Under the pieces are notes generated by a model. That model was not told the origin of the DNA and ran no database searches. It saw nothing but the letters and a program-made list of their open reading frames with translations. The position numbers were made by a program, and so were the translations under genes. Source: Megaustenia siamemsis (Eukaryota; Mollusca; Gastropoda; Stylommatophora; Ariophantidae). Taken from it: 64,000 nt of DNA. The stretch is taken from contig JAVIAB010000049.1 of the NCBI GenBank assembly GCA_032433765.1, positions 25,609,151 through 25,673,150 of the forward strand. The letters run 5' to 3'. Of this stretch, positions 52,508 through 63,029 are shown in pieces; within the stretch, counting starts at the first letter, position 1; every line of letters begins with the position of its first letter.

Positions 52508-52700
52508 TGTCGAATCAAGCATCGAAACTCATGATACGAGGCGGCATTCCTCACCTTCCCATAGTACTAGTGGTGCATGGTGGGAATCTCTTCAAGATGT
52601 TCGGGTTTACCTGTGGACAGGAAAGTTCCAAGTTTAAACCCCGTCAGTGACTGTGGGAGTTTATCACCTCCCCATCAATAGTTTCTATGTGTCTTTACCC
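52508..52700 (-). mobile_element. SINE-5 body fragment
   Basis: TGGGAAGGTGAGGAATGCCG on the - strand matches SINE-5 at 57618. Sequence beyond 52560 diverges and is tentative. Confidence 0.5.
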
Positions 52701-52845
52701 TCTCCTGAATTGTGAGATCTGATGTCTAGCCCTTTTGAATGATGGCTAAAAACAGGAGAACTGTGCACTCGTACACATTGAAGAACTCTTTGGCATTTAA
52801 AGAGCAGGTCAAAATTGACAGACAAGTTATTTGAGCTAAGTGAAA

Positions 52846-52851
<6 letters not shown>

Positions 52852-52919
<68 letters not shown>
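52852..52919. repeat. (TA)n microsatellite
   Basis: About 34 TA dinucleotides. Confidence 0.95.
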
Positions 52920-52920
<1 letters not shown>

Positions 52921-53215
52921 CTCCTATTCTTTCTAATTTATACATCTTTACATGCATCCTACCTCCCCTTATGTAGCTTCCTTTTTTATTTTTAACATCC
53001 TACTTTCTTCTTTTCTGTCCACCTCTCCATTCACCTGATCATCTAACATGTAATTATAGATAATTGTGCTTCACCGTTTGTTGTCGTTGTCCTTGTACTC
53101 TGATGAAGGCCACAGGCCGAAACGTTAGTATTGTGTTGTGTTCCTTCTTTGCAAAGCTGTCATTATACCTTAGAGTGTTTAACACTCCCCACTACTAGCT
53201 TCACTGTGTGAACTC
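52920..53215 (+). mobile_element. Penelope-like repeat with best hammerhead-like core
   Basis: Shares about 230 bp with 29787-30093. At 53100-53122 it reads CTGATGA, A, GGCC-ACA-GGCC, GAAA, an exact hammerhead core sequence with a four-pair stem II. A closing stem III followed by the cleavage triplet is not evident downstream (CGTTAGTATTGTGTTG). Confidence 0.6.
53100..53122 (+). ncRNA. Hammerhead-ribozyme-like core (incomplete)
   Basis: CTGATGA (53100-53106) and GAAA (53119-53122) flank GGCC/GGCC with an ACA loop. These are the invariant strands of the hammerhead catalytic core. Stem III and the UH cleavage site cannot be assigned with confidence, so activity is not claimed. Confidence 0.4.
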
Positions 53216-53695
53216 ATTGTTAAGTAAAATCAACCCATACCAAAGATGAATGTGTTGGGCCAAAAGGCACGGATAACTCGGCTCTGCTATTAAATAGTGA
53301 CATAGCACATTCACAACTACTCAATGTGTGAATTCTAAGAAAACGATGAGTTTAGAAACAGAAGAAAATAACCAACTTGTTAGGAATAAAGAAGAAGGAG
53401 ATAAATTCTGTCACAGTCAGTGGACTATGCTGTTAGTTTTAATTTTTTAGATATTCTTTCCTTACATGGAAATAAAATAAAGACAAGAAAATAGTGTCTT
53501 CAAGAATTACTACCATAGGGGAGTGGAGTGTGGAGCCTTCACTCACTGTGGGCACATCTTTTGAGGGAGCACTGTCTCCCAGATTCCTGACCAACGGCCA
53601 GGTACCTACTTTTTCTTTTCAAGCTGGGTTGACTGGTGGGTACCAGTGAGCTTTGAGCCTTAGTGTTTCAGCATAAAAAGTGAGTCTTCTATGAC
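53216..53695. other. Intron 4 spacer, nothing recognised
   Basis: No coding domain, RNA or repeat partner seen. Confidence 0.4.
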
Positions 53696-53699
53696 CTAG

Positions 53700-54133
53700 C
53701 TATCCATCGGTCTATTGACCTTTGGAGCCGTAGCCAGCCCATAGGGCATATACTCTTTCTCTTATCTAAATTTTTATTCTAGCAGTTTTCAATCCTTGTA
53801 AAGATCTTTTATCAAATCTCGCCATTTGTCTCTGTTCTGCGCAAGCAGCTATATCTCATTGAGGAAGCCCATTCCTGCTGCTCTTGCCTCTTTGATCAAT
53901 GTTCTCAGTGTCGTTCTGGGTCAGCCTCTTTTCCTCTTACCTGTTGTTTCCCACATGAGGGCTTGCTTTGCTATTCGGTTATCATCTCTCCTCATCACAT
54001 GTCCAACATTTGACCATCGTCTTTTCTTGATTACTGAAGATGTTAGTGGTTGATTTGCGATTTCTCTAATTTCCTTGTTTGTTTTGAATTCGTTCCACAC
54101 CATACCAAGTATTTTCCTTAGACATTTATAAGT
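53700..54133 (-). mobile_element. RTE-C LINE 3' end, intron 4
   Basis: The longest truncated RTE-C tail here: CLRKILGMVWNEFKTNKEIR, KKRRWSNVGHVMRRDDNRIA, then GKRKRG, ending at the GGCTGGCTACGGCTCCAAAG tail. The GATA repeat is eroded (TAGACCGATGGATA). Confidence 0.88.
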
Positions 54134-54354
54134 AACAAAGTTAAACAACAAATACACATTTATTTTGACTCACAAATTTCTTCAACCAGGACAAATGCAA
54201 GCAAAACAGAAGTCTAAGAAAGCTGCAATACGTTGTTGTGTTGTTGTTTTTTTTTTACACTAGCTTTATGACATTAACAAATTCTAGAGGAACTGAATTG
54301 TGCATATCACCGTTCCCCAGTGAAAAGGTGATCAGGTGGCCTTCGCCTTAAAGA

Positions 54355-54690
54355 TAAATGGTGGCTTCGGTAGCCTAGTTGGGAAAACCATCCGACTGGG
54401 CTACAGACGTTCAGACAACCAGTATTCAATTTCCACTGGAAGCAGTTGCAAATTTAACCTGTGGGTGGAAAATAAAAATACCCACATGGTCGACCCAGCT
54501 GCTGGCAGAAATGGGTACCAGGGTATTACTCTGGGAAGGTGAGGGATGCCACCTCACATCGTTAGTTTCGATGCTTGAAACGACTACCCAGAAGTCTCTG
54601 AACACTTCTGGATAGGTGGCCAAGCACATATGGATGAAAACGCACATGCTGAGACACAGATTCAAGTCTCATACTATACCTTGATCTTTA
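54355..54690 (+). mobile_element. SINE-5 (tRNA-like head), copy 1
   Basis: The head TTCGGTAGCCTAGTTGGGAA is an A-box-like sequence. The body has CTGGCAGAAATGGGTACCAG and the 3' end AGATTCAAGTCTCATACTAT. Colinear with 57450-57775. Confidence 0.82.
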
Positions 54691-54804
54691 AAGACAGATA
54701 TTCTCTGGCTTCAGATATACTCTCATTTTGTAAATTTCTTTGAGCTGAATTTTAAAAATAAGTTTATGCCTGGACAGCAGCCATATTTGGTCTAGTCTTT
54801 TTCG

Positions 54805-55385
54805 ATTTCCAACTGTCAAGGGTTCTTTTATGTGCACATGCTTTCCCGTTTATTTGACATTATCAAAGAGGGCCAGACATCGGGTCTCACTACTTGGAGA
54901 GGGCTAGGCATCGGGTCTCACTACTCAGAGAGGGCTAGGCATCAGATCTCACTACTCAGAGAGGACTAGGCATCGGATCTCACTACTCAGAGAGGGCCAA
55001 GCATCGGATCTCACTACTCAGAGAGTGCCAGACATCGGATCTCACTACTTGGAGAGGGCTAGGCATTGGATCTCACTACTTGGAGAGGGCTAGGCATTGG
55101 ATCTCACTACTTGGAGAGGGCTAAGCATAGGATCTCACTACTTGGAGAGGGCTAGGCATCAGATCTCACTATTCGGAGAGGGCCAGACATCAGATCTCAC
55201 TACTCAGAGAGGGCCAGACATTGGATCTTACAGTTCAGAGAGGGCCAGACATCGGGTCTGACAACTCAGAGAACTGAGGAGGAAAAGGCCTATGAGGAAC
55301 CATAGATTTAAGTGAAAATTCCCACCACTTGTGCATAATTTCAACCTGGAACCTTCTTTGTCCAAAGCCTTGTATGCTACCACTT
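54805..55385 (-). mobile_element. SINE-4 with 31 bp VNTR, second locus
   Basis: The tail AACTGTCAAGGGTTCTTTTA is at 54812-54831, the array at 54885-55275, and a degraded tRNA-like head at 55385-55330 (GGTTCCAGGTTGAAATTATG on the -). Confidence 0.78.
54885..55275. repeat. 31 bp VNTR of SINE-4, locus 2
   Basis: About 12 units of GGGCTAGGCATCGGATCTCA plus CTACTCAGAGA. More diverged than at 51001-51530, so it is probably older. Confidence 0.92.
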
Positions 55386-55749
55386 GATATTTTGATTTTA
55401 AATCTCTAGATTTGCCTTAGACTTTTCTAGATTTTGTTTGTTGTTTGTTTGTATTTGTCCAGTTGAATAACCTTTCTGAATTGAAACATTTGTTTGTTCT
55501 TTGTGCTATCCTCAAAAGCTTTAACATTCCAGGTTTGTGTTTTTTTAATGTAGAGAGCTCATGCTCAATTGACCACTGGATCAGACAGGATAAAAGGAAG
55601 AGGATAATTTATACTTTTTTTTTTTTTGTCGTTTTTGTTGTGAAATTTACTTACAGAGTATTAATATCTTTGCTGTTTTTCCAATTTGTACAAAGTGATC
55701 ATTGAGGTGTCTGGTAGTTTGTTTTTGTTAATTTTTTTTTTTTTTTCAG
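55386..55749. other. Intron 4 end, nothing recognised
   Basis: T-rich sequence including the long polypyrimidine tract before exon 5. The 86-codon frame at 55445 has no domain. Confidence 0.5.
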
Positions 55750-55860
55750 ATATTTAATTGGGTACCTGAGGAGTTCACCAATGAAACTGTTCCAAATATT
55801 CTCAGAAATGTCTGGAATGAGGATGATCCATTTTGGGTAACTGTGAAATGTGATGGAGAT
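55750..55860 (+). CDS. ATP1B: Na+/K+-ATPase beta subunit, exon 5
   Basis: Acceptor TTTTTTTTTTTTCAG, then 37 codons: IFNWVPEEFTNETVP, NILRNVWNEDDPFWVTV, KCDGD. IF-W-P following LNK is the family motif. NET is the only N-glycosylation sequon in the ectodomain, fewer than in vertebrate beta1. KCDGD supplies the fifth conserved cysteine. Donor GGAGAT/GTAAGTA in phase 0. This donor is the seed of the array that follows. Confidence 0.94.
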
Positions 55861-57395
55861 GTAAGTATATGAAGATTTACTGACAGTGAGATGTAAGTAC
55901 ATGAAGATTTACTGACAGTGAGATGTAAGTACATGAAGATTTACTGACAGCGAGATGTAAGTACATGAAGATTGACTGACAGTGTGATGTTAGTACGTGA
56001 AGATTTACTGACAGTGAGATGTAAGTACATGAAGATTGACTGCAAGTGTGATGTAAGTACATGAAGATTTACTGACAGTGAGATGTAAGAACATGAAGGT
56101 TTACTGACAGTGAGATGTAAGTACATGAAGATTTACTGACAGTGAGATGTAAGTACATGAAGATTTACTGACAGTGAGATGTAAGTACATGAAGATTTAC
56201 TGACAGTGAGATGTAAGTACATGAAGATTGACTGCAAGTGTGATGTAAGTACATGAAGATTGACTGACAGTGTGATGTAAGTACATGAAGATTTACTGAC
56301 AGTGAGATGTAAGAACATGAAGGTTTACTGACAGTGAGATGTAAGTACATGAAGATTTACTGACAGTGAGATGTAAGTACATGAAGATTGACTGACAGTG
56401 TGATGTAAGTACATGAAGATTGACTGACAGTGAGATGTAAGTACATGAAGATTGACTGACAGTGAGATGTAAGTACATGAAGATTGACTGACAGTGTGAT
56501 GTAAGTACATGAAGATTTACTGACAGTGAGATGTAAGTACATGAAGATTTACTGACAGTGAGATGTAAGTACATGAAGATTTACTGACAGTGAGATGTAA
56601 GTACATGAAGATTGACTGCAAGTGTGATGTAAGTACATGAAGATTGACTGACAGTGTGATGTAAGTACATGAAGATTTACTGACAGTGAGATGTAAGAAC
56701 ATGAAGGTTTACTGACAGTGAGATGTAAGTACATGAAGATTTACTGACAGTGAGATGTAAGTACATGAAGATTGACTGACAGTGTGATGTAAGTACATGA
56801 AGATTGACTGACAGTGAGATGTAAGTACATGAAGATTGACTGACAGTGAGATGTAAGTACATGAAGATTGACTGACAGTGTGATGTAAGTACATGAAGAT
56901 TTACTGACAGTGAGATGTAAGAACATGAAGGTTTACTGACAGTGAGATGTAAGAACATGAAGATTTACTGACAGTGAGATGTAAATACACAAAGATTTAC
57001 TGACAGTGAGATGTAAGTACATGAAGATTTACTGACAGTGAGATGTAAGTACATGAAGATTTACTGACAGTGAGATGTAAGTACATGAAGATTGACTGAC
57101 AGTGTGATGTAAGTACATGAAGATTTACTGACAGTGTGATGTAAGTACATGAAGATTTACTGACAGTGAGATGTAAGTACATGAAGATTGACTGACAGTG
57201 TGATGTAAGTACATGAAGATTGACTGACAGTGTGATGTAAGTACATGAAGATTTACTGACAGTGAGATGTAAGAACAGAAGGTTTACTGACAGTGAGATG
57301 TAAGAACATGAAGATTTACTGACAGTTAGATGTAAATACACGAAGATTTACTGACAGTGAGATGTAAGTACATGAAGATTTACTGACAGTGTGAT
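55856..57395 (+). repeat. 32 bp array of the exon 5 splice donor
   Basis: GAGAT/GTAAGTACATGAAGATT and TACTGACAGT is repeated about 47 times from the true exon 5-intron 5 boundary. Nearly every unit keeps GATGTAAGTA, a strong 5' splice site. Variants: GTGTGAT, GATTGACTG and GTAAGAAC (weakened donor). Higher-order blocks are visible, for example 56090-56510 and 56690-56930. Confidence 0.95.
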
Positions 57396-57449
57396 GGGAT
57401 GTATACCATAAACTCGTACACTAAGGTTGGTGGTGTTGTTACACTACAG

Positions 57450-57775
57450 TTTGGGAGCCTAGGTAGCTTAGGAAAACCACCTAACTGGGCTACCAATGTT
57501 CGGACAACCTGCGTTTGATTCCTGCTGGAAACTGTGAGTTGTACTCGTGATTAGAAAAAAAATACCACCGCAGTCGACCCATCCGCTGGCAGAAATGGGT
57601 ACCAGGATATTATTCTGGGAAGGTGAGGAATGCCGCTTCGCATCGTGACTTTCAATGCTTAAAGCGACACCATCCAGAAGTCTCCAGACACTTCTGGATA
57701 GGCAGCTGAGCACATATGGGTGAAAACTCACATGCTAAGGTGCCGATTCAAGTCTTATACTTTACTTACTTTAGT
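57450..57775 (+). mobile_element. SINE-5, copy 2
   Basis: The head GGGAGCCTAGGTAGCTTAGG and the B-box-like GCGTTTGATTCCTGC (57511-57525) mark a tRNA-derived SINE. The body and 3' end are colinear with copy 1. Confidence 0.84.
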
Positions 57776-58135
57776 AGTTAATGGTCTTGTTACACTAAGG
57801 TTGGTAATGTTGCTGACTGCAATGACTTTCTTGGTTTCTCAAGTGCTGCTGGAGAGGTCCAGACTTGTTTATCCAAGAGTTATCGCTGCACAATGTCTTC
57901 TATATTGACAAATCATTAGATAATTTGTTTTGACATAAACTGCTTTTGAGAAGCATACTTGAGAGTGTACAGAGGTGATAAATCAATTTTAAGTTATTAA
58001 TCTTTCTGAGGTATCGGCACTTGATTTTTTTTTCTGTGCTCCTCTATCTTTAACTTACTAAAAATTAAAATACATAAAAATTAGGTTTGTCTGTGTCTAT
58101 TTTTACATCACATCCACTATTTTTTTTATTTTCAG
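57776..58135. other. Intron 5 end, nothing recognised
   Basis: Unique sequence with a T-rich tract before the exon 6 acceptor. A 62-codon frame at 57720-57908 shows no domain. Confidence 0.5.
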
Positions 58136-58375
58136 GATCATGTGACCAGAGAAAACATGGGTGACCTTTCTTACTTCCCAACAAAAGGTTTCCATTTCAA
58201 ATACTTTCCATTTCTAAATCAACAAGGCTACAGGTCCCCAATCATGTTTCTCAGATTCCAGAACCCACACCCTGGCATACTTTTGATGATTACATGTCGT
58301 GCGTTTGCCAGAAATATTATTCACGATCGTGTAGAGCAAGTTGGCCAGGTACACTTCGAGGTTTTGGTTGATTAG
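58136..58375 (+). CDS. ATP1B: Na+/K+-ATPase beta subunit, exon 6 (C-terminus)
   Basis: Acceptor TTTTATTTTCAG, then 79 codons and TAG. It contains FHFKYFPFLNQQGYRSPIMF, LRFQNPHPG, MITCRAFARNI and VGQVHFEVLVD. Y/FFPxxNQxGY-SP and LxFxNP-PG are the conserved C-terminal ectodomain strands, and ITC is the sixth cysteine, pairing with KCDGD in known structures. The ending in hydrophobic-acidic VLVD is usual for invertebrate beta chains. The likely polyadenylation signal AATAAA lies at 58528-58533. Confidence 0.94.
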   Translation, partial: DHVTRENMGDLSYFPTKGFHFKYFPFLNQQGYRSPIMFLRFQNPHPGILLMITCRAFARNIIHDRVEQVGQVHFEVLVD

Positions 58376-58527
58376 AACAGTAGATCCCAAACTTTTGACA
58401 TCCATGGCTCCCTTTCCAATCTTATTATATACCGGTGGCGCCTTCATAGAAATTACGATCGTGTAAGTCGAGTAAACTGTATTTTTTATAGGTTACTACT
58501 TTAGATACAGAAATGAAGTTCAGTAAC

Positions 58528-58533
58528 AATAAA
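58528..58533 (+). promoter_or_regulatory. Candidate polyadenylation signal
   Basis: AATAAA lies 153 nt after the ATP1B stop codon, the first canonical hexamer downstream. Use is inferred from position only. Confidence 0.55.
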
Positions 58534-58574
58534 GATATAAGAGTGTTTAATGTGGCAAAAAAAAATTGACAGAA

Positions 58575-58660
58575 TGTATATCTCTCTCTGCGATCAAGAC
58601 TCAATCAGAGTAGGATTCCAGACTCTCTCATGAAGTCAGCTGTCTGTTTAAGTGAAGAAT
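58575..58660 (-). mobile_element. I-C LINE 3' end fragment
   Basis: The reverse strand has GAGAGTCTGGAATCCTACTC, TGATTGAGTCTTGATCGCAG and an AGAGAG tail. Matches 60905-60990 and 59851-59925. It would lie just downstream of the candidate polyadenylation site. Confidence 0.75.
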
Positions 58661-59054
58661 ACATATACGAATGGCATTTTCATAATTCTTCACACAGGCC
58701 GTTTAACTTTTCACCTACTTAACACTATTCTGTAGAAACTCGTTTATGTACCAAAAATATTAAAAGCTTTTGTGCTTGTTGCCATTTTATGATTTCTAAC
58801 CACCAAGTGGACACATGACAATATCCTCTATTTGTGATACCCTTAACAAAGTTTGATGGTGATCCAGTGAGCCATGACATACACAGTTTGTGAACTACTT
58901 GATTAGAAGAAGGAGGTGTATGTTGTTTGTGTTTTGTGTACATATAACTGATAAGGATTTTTTTGACAATTTATGATTCTTCACTATTTACATTTTATTT
59001 GGAATTTACATGTTTAAGAACCGAAAACATTCCTTTTTTATGCAATTTGTGGGC

Positions 59055-59200
59055 TTGTGCCTCTTTCCAGACAATCATGTATTTGTATATAGTTATTGAT
59101 CCAGCAGTATGTGGGCCCTTACCTCTTTTGTCCAATCATTCAATTATATAGTTATTAATCCAGCAGTATGTGGGCTTTTGCCCTTTTGTCCAAATAGTCA
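59055..59200. repeat. Degenerate GTGGGCTTTTGCC repeat
   Basis: Three spaced copies of a ~65 bp degenerate unit containing ATCCAGCAGTATGTGGGC and TTTTGTCCAA. A related cluster lies at 62385-62520. Confidence 0.6.
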
Positions 59201-59473
59201 CATATGCACATATAGAGTGTTACCATATTCCTCAGATTCTTTGACATAACCTCAAAACATGTAACATATTAAACATGTGGCTTCATTTGCCGTATGTGTT
59301 TATATGTTTTTTAGGCACTGGTAGGATCAAGTTAGTATGGTGTCCTTATTTTTACATTTCGAGAAACAGAATATACACATAGTGGTGCCTCATACTTCAT
59401 ATGTTCCGGAATACCTCTCAGTTGTTTGAAATCTAAATCAGCTTTTGCCATTAGGAAAAAATGTAAAAGTGAA

Positions 59474-59567
59474 TTAACTCTTTCCGTATGTAAGCTTGTT
59501 ATCAATGCAACAGAAGAAATTTCAGAGACAAAATTGTTCATGGTTTTAAGAGTCAATCTAAATTATT
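59474..59567 (-). mobile_element. TTAA-type MITE, partial copy
   Basis: Begins TTAACTCTTTCCGTATG and continues with the reverse complement of the 42762-43031 element up to AGAGTCAATCTAAA, where a (TA)n run replaces the rest. Confidence 0.8.
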
Positions 59568-59669
<102 letters not shown>

Positions 59670-59694
59670 ATCTTAATCTTATCAGTCTTAATCG

Positions 59695-60425
59695 CTATGA
59701 GTGAAAATGAGTTACAAGAAATGTTGGACATTATAGTGAAGGAAAGCAAAAATAAAGGACTCAGACTTAATAGCAAAAAGACAGAGGTAATGGTAACAAC
59801 AAAGAAAAAGACGTCACCTCAGTGCAAAATAAAGACAAGTGGAACAATATCTCTCTCTGCGATCAGGACTCAATCAGAGTAGGATTCCAGACTCTCACAT
59901 GAAGTCAGCTGTCAGGTTAAGTGTGTTGATCGCCCCCACAGGCAGAACATCACAATTAGAGTCTGCCAGATCCACTCTGATTGAACACCCGTTAAAACGT
60001 TGCACTGTGTTCTGCGTCAGTGGCCCAGTGCATCCGATTTCAGCCAGCATTTTATTCAGGTGGAACAATATTAAAACAGGTAAATGAATTTAAATATTTG
60101 GAAACTTTGTTAACCTCAGATGGAAGATGTACAAAAGAGGTGAGATGCAGAATGGCTCAGACAAAAGCAGCTTTCCAAAAAATGAGGAAGATACTATGCA
60201 ATCCATTTTTGACAATAGAAACAAGAAAAAGAGTTCTTAAATGTTATATAGAGCCAGTCTTAACATATAGATGCGAATCATGGACAATAGGACAACAGAC
60301 AAGAAAATCACTGGAGTCTGTAGAAATATGGTTTTACAGAAGAATATTGAGAATACCATGGACAGCTAAGAAGAGTAATGAAGATGTTCTGAAAGAGGTC
60401 AAAGCAAAAAGAGAGCTAATTTAGT
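59695..60425 (+). mobile_element. RTE-A LINE, longest copy, split by a small insertion
   Basis: The left part reads MSENELQEMLDIIVKESKNK, GLRLNSKKTEVMVTTKKK (end of the RT domain). The right part, 60061-60425, reads QVNEFKYLETLLTSDGRC, CYIEPVLTYRCESWTIGQQ, RRILRIPWTAKKSNEDV. It stops at KAKRELI before the usual tail, so it is 3'-truncated. A 210 bp insertion (59851-60060) separates the parts. Confidence 0.9.
59839..60072 (-). mobile_element. I-C-derived insertion, 210 bp, 12 bp duplication
   Basis: GTGGAACAATAT at 59839-59850 and 60061-60072 bounds the insertion. Its left part is the I-C LINE 3' end (- strand). Its right part (about 59960-60057) matches 445-545. Confidence 0.85.
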
Positions 60426-60904
60426 TAGCTTTAGAGAGCATAGATTCATTTGATAAGAACAAACATCTTGCCTGGAATAAATATATATGGCAAGAAACAC
60501 AATTAGCTCTGTGTGACATCTAGAGATGCTGGAAGGATCAAGTAACCCTAAACAATACCTATTTAAATCAAAGTACCAAACACAAGTAATTTATAGTAAA
60601 ATGAACACAAGCCCTAAGCAGTAAATTGTGAAGTCTTCACATGGAAACCATTTGGTAAAATAAAACAAGGCAGATGAAGAGAATTACTGTGCAGAACAAT
60701 TACTAGGGGGAGGCTAATCTATGGGACTAAGAAACAACAAAGAACTAGCAGCAAATTGTCAATCATGGAGAACTATCCCCTCCTCCCCCAATGTGTGCTG
60801 CCTTCAGCCCAAGAGAAAAATGAATGAAGCAGTAGATTAAAACATGAAAACAATAAATAAAATACATCATTACTATACAATAAAATAAAAATTAAATTTT
60901 ATAC
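60426..60904. other. Spacer, nothing recognised
   Basis: AT-rich sequence. No gene, RNA or repeat partner seen. Confidence 0.45.
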
Positions 60905-61560
60905 ATCTCTATCTCTCTTTCTCTCTGCGATCAAGACTCAATCAGAGTAGGATTCCAGACTCTCTCATGAAGTCAGCTGTCTATTTAAGCGAATTGATTG
61001 CCCCATATAGTTTCTCTTCCAGGGAGGTGGGTGTGGACCACATTGCTCTTCTCAGGTCTGTGTACTGGGGGCAATCCTGTAGAACATGTTTTGTAGTCAT
61101 ATTGTCCAGTGTTCAGTGGCATAGGCTGGTTGTACATATTTTGAGTTTGGTGAACATGTGATTTCTCATTCTATTGTGGCCAGTGCATAGCCAAAGTATG
61201 ATGACTTGATCCCTCCTTGATAGTTGGAGGTATCTGTCATTCTCGTTATGCTTTGGGTGTTCTTGTTTCCATTTTTCATGGAACTGACCTTTGAGGATGG
61301 ATTTGGCTTCATCATAACTGAGCGGATGGTTCTCTTGTGGTAATCTCCCTCCCTCTTTAGCTAATTTGTCTGCGCATTTGTTCCTGTGTATATTACAATG
61401 TGATGGTATCCACTACTGAATGACTACTCTCTGCAAGTTATTGCATAGTTGGTCCAGGGTTGTTCTCAAGTCATCTAGTTTATTGTTCTTAATTGTTCTT
61501 AGGGCTTTTTAGAGCTGATAGTACTGACAGTGCATCAGTCAGAATCACCAATTTATTGTG
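60905..61560 (-). mobile_element. I-C LINE, RNase H end and C-terminus
   Basis: Read on the - strand with frameshifts: CNIHRNKCADKLAKEGGRLP (last RNase H motif), QVIILWLCTGHNRMRNHMFT, LKICTTSLCHW, KHVLQDCPQYTDLRRAMW. It is colinear with the I-A C-terminus (KADQLAKEGS, IIIRLRTGHNRLHSHMYT, EHILQDCTEYSRLRKIHW). Ends in AGAGAG. Confidence 0.8.
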
Positions 61561-61571
61561 CATGTTATTTT

Positions 61572-61935
61572 TGTGTTTTATCTATTGACCTTTTGAGCAG
61601 TAGCCGGACCCATAGGGCATAGACCCAGATACTCTTTCTCTTATCAAAATTTTTATTCTAGCAGTTTTCAATCCTTGTAAAGATATTTTATCAAATCTCG
61701 CCATTTGTCTCTGTTCTGTGTAAGCAGCTCTATCTCATTGAGGGAGCCGATTCCTGCTGCTCTTGCCTCTTTCATCAATGTTCTTCTCAGTGTCTCTCTG
61801 TGTCTTCCTCTTTTTCTCTTACCTGTTGTTTCCCACATGAGGGTTTGCTTTGCTATTCGGTTATTATCTCTTCTCGTCACATGTCCAACATATGACCATC
61901 ATCTTTTCTTTATTACTGAAGATATTAGTGGTTGC
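61572..61935 (-). mobile_element. RTE-C LINE 3' end
   Basis: The 70-codon frame reads MTRRDNNRIAKQTLMWETTG, KRKRGRHRETLRRTLMKEA, ENRDKWRDLIKYL-like. The tail has GGTCCGGCTACTGCTCAAAA and one GATA. Confidence 0.88.
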
Positions 61936-61939
61936 TAAT

Positions 61940-63025
61940 TTACACATTCTGTATCAGGTCTACGTTTCATTAACAAAATCATTTTTACGATAGCGGCTTG
62001 TTAAACCTCTGATCAACGGTTCTATACCAAGCCGGAGAAAAATAATTCCTCCATTCTTTACCTTCCTCTTAGGCAAGAGATAACTTGTGGACACAACAGA
62101 ATGCATTTACAGATGTACTATTTTTTTTTTACTGCACCCTCGGTTCAAGCATAGAAGCATTGCTAAAACTTCAGACCAAAATCTCTCAAATTCAGCAAAG
62201 GAAATCCAGAACATTTAAAATTAGGGTCATTCAAAGTATGAGGCTCCACTGTATGTATATTATATGTGCTTTCTGACTTTGTGGACATTTATTCCTTCAT
62301 CGCAATCATTTACAAAGTTATTTACTGACCAAGAGCAGAATGTTACTAAATCCAAACTTTCACATACTACTCACCGAACAGCCTATGGACTCTTGCCTAT
62401 TTTGTCCAGTCACATTAAAATAATTATTTACCCATCAGTTTGTGGGCTCTTGCCTAATTGCTCTAATTTTAATGTATATAATATTTTAATCCAGCAACTT
62501 GTGGGCTTTTGCCCCTTCACTCATGAAAGATTAATGCTCTTTAAATTACTGCATTTAACTTGAATCAAAATAGCAATTTTTTTACGGAAATCCAGAAATA
62601 TAAAAATATTTTGTTTTCCTCATTTAGAATCATTGTATGGTTCTTTATGTGCTCATAAAGTATAAATTACATAAGCATTTACTATATAGCAATTTATAGA
62701 TATGTTGCTAGTCAGTGCTGCACGTATGCTATATGCTTCTTCAGCTTTGCTAAATTATTTTGTGCAATGTATCTCTCTAATCCTCGTGATCTCAAGAAAT
62801 TTAAAAGCTTTTCTTATTCTAATGAAACATCCATATCAATATATATCAATATTTAGCAATATTCTTATTTGCCTGTGAAACATGACAAGCAAAATTTGAA
62901 AGGAGAAAGTGCATCGTGGAAGTGATGCTAGGATTCTCACCCAAAAAAACCACATCACAAGTGATAAAGTTTGTAAAAACATAAGCAATAACATAGGATT
63001 CTATATATGGTAAGATAGGATAAGA
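61940..63025. other. AT-rich flank, degenerate repeat only
   Basis: Contains degenerate GTGGGCTCTTGCC units at 62385-62520 related to 59055-59200. The 99-codon frame spanning them has no domain. Nothing else recognised. Confidence 0.45.
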
Positions 63026-63029
63026 TAAG

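Noticed and set aside
53100..53122. A proven active hammerhead ribozyme
   Set aside because: Only the core strands and stem II are visible; stem III and the cleavage site could not be assigned.
55699..57341. Series of 61-114-codon - frames (MYLHLTVSK type)
   Set aside because: They are shadows of the 32 bp splice-donor array; each ends where the repeat phase changes.
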